Shown here: piece by piece, positions 58,301-64,000 of the stretch | How the letters are laid out: the number at the start of each line of letters is the position of its first letter | How positions within the stretch are numbered: position 1 is the stretch's first letter | Origin: Hydractinia symbiolongicarpus | Taxonomy: Eukaryota; Cnidaria; Hydrozoa; Anthoathecata; Hydractiniidae | DNA: 64,000 nt | NCBI RefSeq assembly: GCF_029227915.1 | Contig: NC_079889.1 | Coordinates: forward strand, 1,550,001-1,614,000 | Direction of reading: 5' to 3' | Notes under the pieces: generated by a model | What the model was told of the DNA's origin: nothing | The model's database searches: none | The model's input: only the letters and a program-made list of their open reading frames with translations | Translations under genes and position numbers: made by a program

Positions 58301-61300
58301 AGCACAATTTTAACTGGCCCGGCCCAAATGTCTGGAATTTTGTAACGTTTTGAAGAGTTATCAGTGGCGTTTTTTAGTAAATGTCTAGAAATAAAAATAA
58401 TTCTAGATGTAAAGTAATTAAAAGTAATTTAATTTGGTGGTACGCATTAATTTGTTTATTTTACAACTTCAGCCCTTTCAACTGTACACACCTGTACACT
58501 TTGACTGACCCTGATCACTCCTTGCATATAATCGCCAAAATGCCCCCTCCATCTAATTTAAAGTGATTTTAAAAGGTCTGAAAAGAAAAATAAGTTTGTA
58601 TTACAAAATCAAATTTTCATAAAAACATCATTCTATAAAATCATACCAATAAGTGAAATAATTTAATCTATACTTCTATAAAGGGGAATTTTCACGAAGA
58701 GAATTGAACGGCGAATTCGATGGCGAATTCGCCTTTTAATTTTCACGACAAAATAAATAAGGCGCCAAATTCACTGTTTACATTAGTTAACCGTGTTCTG
58801 ATTGGTCAAAAACTAGCAGTGAAAACTTTAGCCGCTAAAAAGTAGGAACTGTTTCTACTTTTCAGTGAAGCGAATATTTCGATGCAGAATCAAAACAAAC
58901 AAAACTGCGCATGCTCAGATACAATTCGCAGTCGAATTCCCCGTTCAATTCGCTTCTTGAAAATCCCCCTTTAGACGCAAATACTCAAATTTTAAGATTT
59001 AAATGTCTGCATTTTTGGTAAATATAACCTTGATGTAGTTGCTTTTCTTGAAGAGGACAGCATCTGAAACTGCCTGTTACCCACTCAACTGAACAAACCT
59101 TAGAGTTCCAATGTGTTCTATGTAAATACATTTAAAAGACAAATACATTGATAAATCCAGTCTATACACCTTTCCCGAATTTCATAAATTATAATAATTA
59201 TGACGTCATCCAAAATTTCATAATAGTTCTATGCTCTTCAAATCAGGATACTCAGATAGAATACCAAAACTAAAGTTTTTAAAGCAATATAATATTCTGG
59301 TTGAATTTTATTGAGATTTAAAGAAAATTATCATTTTGAAAACGAGGCTATTTATAGAAAGGGTTTGACCGTAACTTTCAGGTCATAATTGAGGCACTTA
59401 AAGAACAGAAATATTTACGAAACTAGGTAATTTGTTCTACCTTTTGCTAAGGAACTTAGGGATAAGTATCATTTTTAGTATCGACCTCTTTTAGTGAGTT
59501 TGACATAATTAGGAAAGGAAAGGTCTTTTTTATTTTTTTGTTTTAGTTCACCACGTACATAACCTTAGCTTGTTAGTACTTATCGCTTAGTGCGATAAAT
59601 TGAAAGTGGGCCTATAAACTCAGGACTCGCTGTATAATTTGACATTTTCTTAAAATAATAACACTACTGGGTTTATTTTTTGATTTACCGCTCCTGCATT
59701 AATTCTTGACAAGATATAAATACAAAATTAACTTGATTAATTAAAAAAACTTGGATGGCCGAAAAATTAGAACAGGCACAGGCGTAAGCAAATGAAAGTG
59801 TGTACGCTGGGTTCAATACTTTTAAAGACTTTCTCAAAGAAAACAAGTCTGGATTTCCATTGCAGTCAAGCACTTCCATGAAAGTCAGTTGCGACAAGCA
59901 AATTAGGTGAATTTTCAGGGGACAAGCAGGGGACAAGTCCCAGTTCGACTCTGGTAATAGACAATTCAGTATAAATTATAAGTATATAAAAGGAAAGTTG
60001 GCAATCCATCTATTAGCCATGATTAGATTGTGCTTATTGGACCACAACCTATGCTTAGTTAGTGCTTTAGACTAGCAAATAAAAGGAATGTAAGAGGAAC
60101 TTCTTCTCAAATATATAAAACATAATTTTGAGATATATAAAACATAATGTATATACTAAAACGTTATTGGTTTCTCAGTTCTCTATTCGGACATTATTTG
60201 AATTTCATTTACCAATGAAATCTTTATAATTATGATAAAGCATAAAACAAGGCTCCACACGGAGTGGAGTAAAACATTTGTCACACTCATCAGATGATTC
60301 TCTTCCCGGTCGTTTTCTCTTAGGAGTATTATTTTGCCAATCCATTTCCCTTCTGGCAGGAACATATACACGACATGATCGACTAACTCGTGTTTTCTTT
60401 CCTTTTTGAGATATTTTTCTGGGGGAAATGTCTACCAGAAAGTCTGTGTACTTCTAAAGAATTAGAATTAAAATTGACCGGAGCACAAGGTGGAGTAAGA
60501 GCATTAGTAGATTCTTCCACTAATTTACGAATGACAATTACTCGAAAGTCTGTTTGGGAAATTTGTTTCCTGATTACATTATCATTACTTGCCATTTTCC
60601 ATTCACGGTATAAGATGAATGCATTCACCATCGCTAAATTAATTAGGCGAAAAAAGACTTTCTTCCACCATTTGAGGCTTTGACGTGAAAATGCGGAATA
60701 CTGTAGCAGTTGATCGTTGCTGTCAACACCACCCATATATTTATTGTACATATGTATGATATCAGGACGCTCGATTTTCTCCTTGGTTTGCCAATGCTTT
60801 TTCCCAGTATCACTACGTTGGCAGTTGTAAGCAGTGGATAGTAATGTCACATGCTTATGGTCTAGGATACGGAACGCAACAAGCTTGTTATTGTATGTCA
60901 TTTCAATTGACTCGCCTTTCTTTTTAAATTTTGCTGTTTTTATTTGAACAGGCAAACCTTTACGAGGTCGATTGGTACCACATGCTGCTGTTTGGTGTTG
61001 CATACGAAGGTTATAAAATAAGTATGGAGATGTATAAAAATTATCCATATACAGAATATACCCTTTACCAAGATGATTGTGCAAAAGATGCATGACTAAG
61101 TCATAGGTTAGCTTTCATCAACACATTCTTCCCCACCATCAGAAAATCCCAAAAAATCTTCGTCTTCACTATCACTCTGGCCAAATAATCTGTTAATTGG
61201 ATCATCACTTGCTATCCTCTTACTAAAAAAGTAGTTAACTATCGCCGTTCTTTGTTTTTAAATTCTTAAAACACAATCTAAAAAAAAACACTTCTATCGC

Positions 61301-62009
61301 GTTTTCAAAATTTATAAACGAATTCTTTAACATTGCCGTTCGTGAGTTGGTCAAAGTTTATTTTCTTTTGTTGTTCTCTTGACGGCTATAGCAATTAAAT
61401 ACAGCAATAGGACACATGCAGTTCACATGAGCTAATTAAATTTCTCGAACAACACATGAACTCTATTGTTTTAACATGCAAAAATAGCTCATGTATTTAA
61501 CAATAGGTTAACAATAACAACAAAAGTTCTGACACTACCAAAATCTCATGAGAATGTGATAACTATCGCGTACATGTAAAGTTACATTTGGGCGGTACTG
61601 TTCAAGTTTTACATTTAATTCATACACTATTTGTTACCCCTTGAAAACAAAACACCTGTTTTTCAAACTTATCAGTTACTACACCAGCCCTGCACGCTAA
61701 GTAAAGATTTAGCTTACTCCAATCTAACACCTTTGTCTTGGTGAAAAGAAACTGGGACCAAAAGTGATTCTTTGCTGTGAAATTTTTCACTGAAGCAATA
61801 TTTGTTTATTTATTTGCTGTTTATTCTATCATCTCACACACAATCTGGCAGTTTTATCTAATTTTAAGACTTTTTAACTAGTTTTATTTTTATTGCTTAT
61901 ATAATATATATTTTTACCTTACTATATTTTGATTTAAGACAGGACATTTGTTAATAGCAATATTATATATATTAAAAAACTATATCCTGTATAAAAATTG
62001 TTTATAATA

Positions 62010-62061
<52 letters not shown>

Positions 62062-63897
62062 TAGAAAATTGAAGTTGCTGTCTTGCATTTCCATTGTCAC
62101 TTTTTCTTATTTTTTAAAATAAAAAAGGCCACCTACCTAACCATTCTTATTTAAAAAATATGCTAACTTGCTCAACGTTAAATAATAAATTACACAGATT
62201 AATAAATGTTTAAAAATAAAATCTGATTCATGTTTCTCCGGTTGAAATTTTGAGTTTTATTTAGAACACAGGAAGTTGTCTGACATTCTTCATGGTTTTT
62301 GCAGTGAGTCGGCACCCATGCAATGTTATTGGTGACCAATTTAGGATGTTCATTAAGCATAATGTAGTGTGGCCGAATTAGGGTAAAGTGACGGGGAATG
62401 GGCAGTTTCAACAACACTGTTACATTCTGTTTACTCAAGGTCTATTTTTACGGAGGGTAGGGAAGCCCATTTCCTTATTAATCAGGCAACTATGTGTAGG
62501 GTTGAGGGTGTATAGCGTATAATCCGCCAACTCCGTGAAAAAAACACATTTAACGTCCTTATATCCATATCGTTAACATATCGGTTATTTGAAACTTTTA
62601 TTATCGTAGCGCTATCTGTCGCTGACCGTTCGGGGGGTATGACAAGAAAAAAAATACATTTAATTGTGGACAAATAAGTCAGATCCGACATGTACTATCA
62701 TCCGATAATGCCGTGATGGATCCTTCAACTCCGTGAAATTTGAAAAACACGTTTGCTTTCTGATGACTAGAAAAAATATTTTAAAAATTGAAATATTCAT
62801 TTGAAAACATTCTCGAATCATTGGACCCTCAGTAAAGGTATATATAACATGACCATAATTATAATCAATTAACTGAGATAACAATATATATCTAAAATGA
62901 CCACCGTCGCGCTTGACTTGAAAATCACAAAAAGGTGTAGCCGGCTGAACTTACGGCCAAATTTTTGTCATGCGCGAGTTCTGACACCCCTAAAATGATT
63001 AGGTGGTAGTATCAAACCCCCTGAATCGAATACATTCATTAAAAATGGTACACAGAGCTGTGTTAAATTGTTGTAGGCTTCGAAAGCAGTTTCACGGAGT
63101 TATCGGATTCACGGAGTTGGCGGATCATACGCTAGGATTTTCGTGGAGGGTTATAGGATTTTCGGCCCCACTATACATCAAAATCATTGAATTTTCGTGC
63201 CACTTTTTTTGAACTGGGTTGCCCAGTACCTTATTCAGGTCATTCTCCTATATGAGGCGAGTTCGGCGTTTTGAAAAAAATTCAGGTATCTGCCACAAAA
63301 CCAGCAGTCCCGAACGATGCCCGAAAAAAAAAGATTCACCACATTAGACTCTATATTCGAAAAGTCACCTGAACTCGCCCATAAATATGCAGGCGTTTGC
63401 GGCTTATAGGCACCCCCTTGCTGTGACCTTTCCTTGCTGTGCCCTTTCCTGGTCGTAATGCCTTTGCTTTGGCAACCTCTCTGCAACACTTTCTATATTG
63501 ATTGCTGTACTTATAATAATGGGCCGTAATAGGGCACAAACATACCTAACTTGGAGGATTAGTAGGCAGTGGTTTATAAAAGCAGTTTGTGGGTTTTGGT
63601 CGTTAAAGTTAACACTGGCAGTATGGGTGAACCCACCCTATCCAAACCCACAAACTCATTTGATTCCGTTGAAATGGGGCCAAAAAAGACAACTTTCTAG
63701 GTAGACAGAGTAAACCATTGGCCTGTCTACATGAAATTTGTGAGGGATAGGAATTATCAAATGCAAAAAGCTAGCTATAGGTGGCTTTACAAAAATAAAT
63801 CGTCTTTACCTTGTCTGCCTCCATCTCTTTCTGGGGTTCTCTCCTCGTCTCTCTCTCTGGATTCCTCCCTTGGATGTTCATTATCACTAGATGCCAT
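55350..63897 (-). CDS. PUR-alpha/beta-like single-stranded nucleic-acid-binding protein, 7 exons, 249 codons
   Basis: Spliced by hand on the minus strand. Exons in coding order: 63897-63810, 58216-58107, 57145-57043, 56933-56888, 56457-56157, 55908-55839, 55381-55350. They sum to 750 nt in one frame, ending TGA. After an acidic/basic head ([19 protein letters not shown]) come three PUR repeats: [20 protein letters not shown] then [39 protein letters not shown] then [38 protein letters not shown] then [18 protein letters not shown]. The [10 protein letters not shown] and IALPAQG motifs are hallmarks of PUR-alpha/beta, which bind purine-rich single-stranded DNA and RNA in nucleus and cytoplasm. 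It lacks the long Gly-rich head of vertebrate PURA and ends right after repeat III. An in-frame upstream ATG at 63978 would add 27 residues. Introns 2-6 carry nothing notable. Confidence 0.92.
58681..58971. mobile_element. 291-bp MITE with about 45-bp TIRs and TA target duplication
   Basis: The left end AAGGGGAATTTTCACGAAG continues as GAATTGAACGGCGAATTCGA. The reverse complement of the right end reads AAGGGGGATTTTCAAGAAG, then GAATTGAACGGGGAATTCGA. TA lies on both sides (58679-58680, 58972-58973). No coding capacity. TA duplication with long TIRs suggests mobilisation by a Tc1/mariner-like transposase elsewhere in the genome. Confidence 0.88.
60205..61224 (-). pseudogene. piggyBac-like transposase relic, internally deleted and frameshifted
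   Basis: Coding order runs from 61224 down. An N-terminal piece ([20 protein letters not shown], acidic) ends in a stop near 61107. After a deletion, the C-terminal half resumes: [30 protein letters not shown] (the second catalytic Asp), then [18 protein letters not shown] (the third). Near 60420 a one-base shift in an A run changes frame, and the Cys-rich tail [19 protein letters not shown], then [10 protein letters not shown], ends at TGA 60205. The segment carrying the first catalytic Asp is gone, so the enzyme is dead. TTAA-flanked ends could not be placed with confidence. It lies in the same orientation as the host PUR gene. Confidence 0.88.
62003..62061. repeat. TAA/TTA microsatellite
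   Basis: About 19 units of ATA/TAA in an otherwise AT-rich part of the PUR first intron. Confidence 0.9.
62515..63132. mobile_element. 618-bp MITE with GCGTATRATCCGCCAACTCC ends and TA duplication
   Basis: The left end GCGTATAATCCGCCAACTCC (then GTGAA) and the reverse complement of the right end GCGTATGATCCGCCAACTCC (then GTGAA) differ at one base. TA flanks both (62513-62514 and 63133-63134). The string AACTCCGTGAAA recurs inside near 62727, and TTTCACGGAGTT near 63089, as subterminal inverted repeats. No transposase coding was seen. Confidence 0.85.
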
Positions 63898-64000
63898 TTT
63901 CTCCAGGCTTCCTTTCACTTCCTTCTCTTCCCAAAAACCTGCAACTTTCCTCTTCTCTTGCGCCACGCAATCTCCCAATCTTTCTCCGAATCTTCTCCAG

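Larger units (their letters stand above)
58217..63809 (-). other. First intron of the PUR gene (5.6 kb), a transposon sink
   Basis: The donor GTAAAG follows exon 1 and the acceptor TTTGCAG precedes exon 2. The intron contains a 291-bp MITE (58681-58971), a piggyBac relic (60205-61224), a TAA microsatellite (62003-62061) and a 618-bp MITE (62515-63132). Between them is plain AT-rich sequence. Confidence 0.8.

Noticed and set aside
1-64000. CRISPR arrays, operons, riboswitches or bacterial promoters
   Set aside because: Nothing of the kind is present; the DNA is clearly eukaryotic with spliceosomal introns.

Overview
The window is animal nuclear DNA. It is AT-rich, its genes are split by GT-AG introns, codon use is eukaryotic, there are three animal-type regulatory genes, and small DNA transposons are dense. 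Gene content and texture best fit a cnidarian, probably a hydrozoan; that is an inference, not something the sequence proves.

Layout from left to right: (1) the 5' end of a ZSWIM4/5/6-like gene on the minus strand, cut by the left edge (1-197). (2) About 9.5 kb of intergenic DNA with degenerate repeats and a possible MITE. (3) A giant plus-strand gene (9694-26837, 13 exons, 3,991 codons) for a secreted, low-complexity protein: a signal peptide, then Gly/Ala-rich, coiled-coil, Pro-rich, Gly/Tyr-rich and very His/Asp/Glu-rich blocks. (4) An intronless CaMKII-like kinase on the minus strand (28892-30043) that has the kinase and regulatory segments but no hub domain. (5) A GAA/TTC triplet array of about 600 bp (32889-33491), 0.3 kb upstream of the next gene. 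(6) A second giant plus-strand gene (33816-54185, 19 exons, 4,058 codons) for a secreted protein with beta-rich modules at both ends, a 7.5 kb charged low-complexity exon in the middle, and coiled-coil and Cys-rich modules near the C terminus. (7) A PUR-alpha/beta-like gene on the minus strand (55350-63897, 7 exons, 249 codons). Its 5.6 kb first intron holds two TIR/TA-type MITEs, a TAA microsatellite and an internally deleted piggyBac copy.

I assembled the three multi-exon genes by hand from splice sites. In each the reading frame closes exactly: 11,976, 12,177 and 750 nt, all multiples of three with no internal stop. The two giant genes share a layout: a tiny signal-peptide exon ending in phase 1, mostly phase-1 introns, one or two multi-kilobase low-complexity exons, and candidate dibasic or furin-like cleavage sites. 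I recognise neither family. The most reasonable reading is extracellular structural (matrix, cuticle or perisarc-like) proteins, the first possibly metal-binding through its His/Asp/Glu tracts. These two genes are the best candidates for something undescribed in the window.

Transposon remnants include a 971-bp pogo/Tigger element with intact TIRs and TA duplications but no catalytic core, a tRNA-derived SINE beside it, a family of short inverted-repeat elements with termini like CCTCGTTCCCAGGG, and a roughly 50-bp dispersed repeat found five times.
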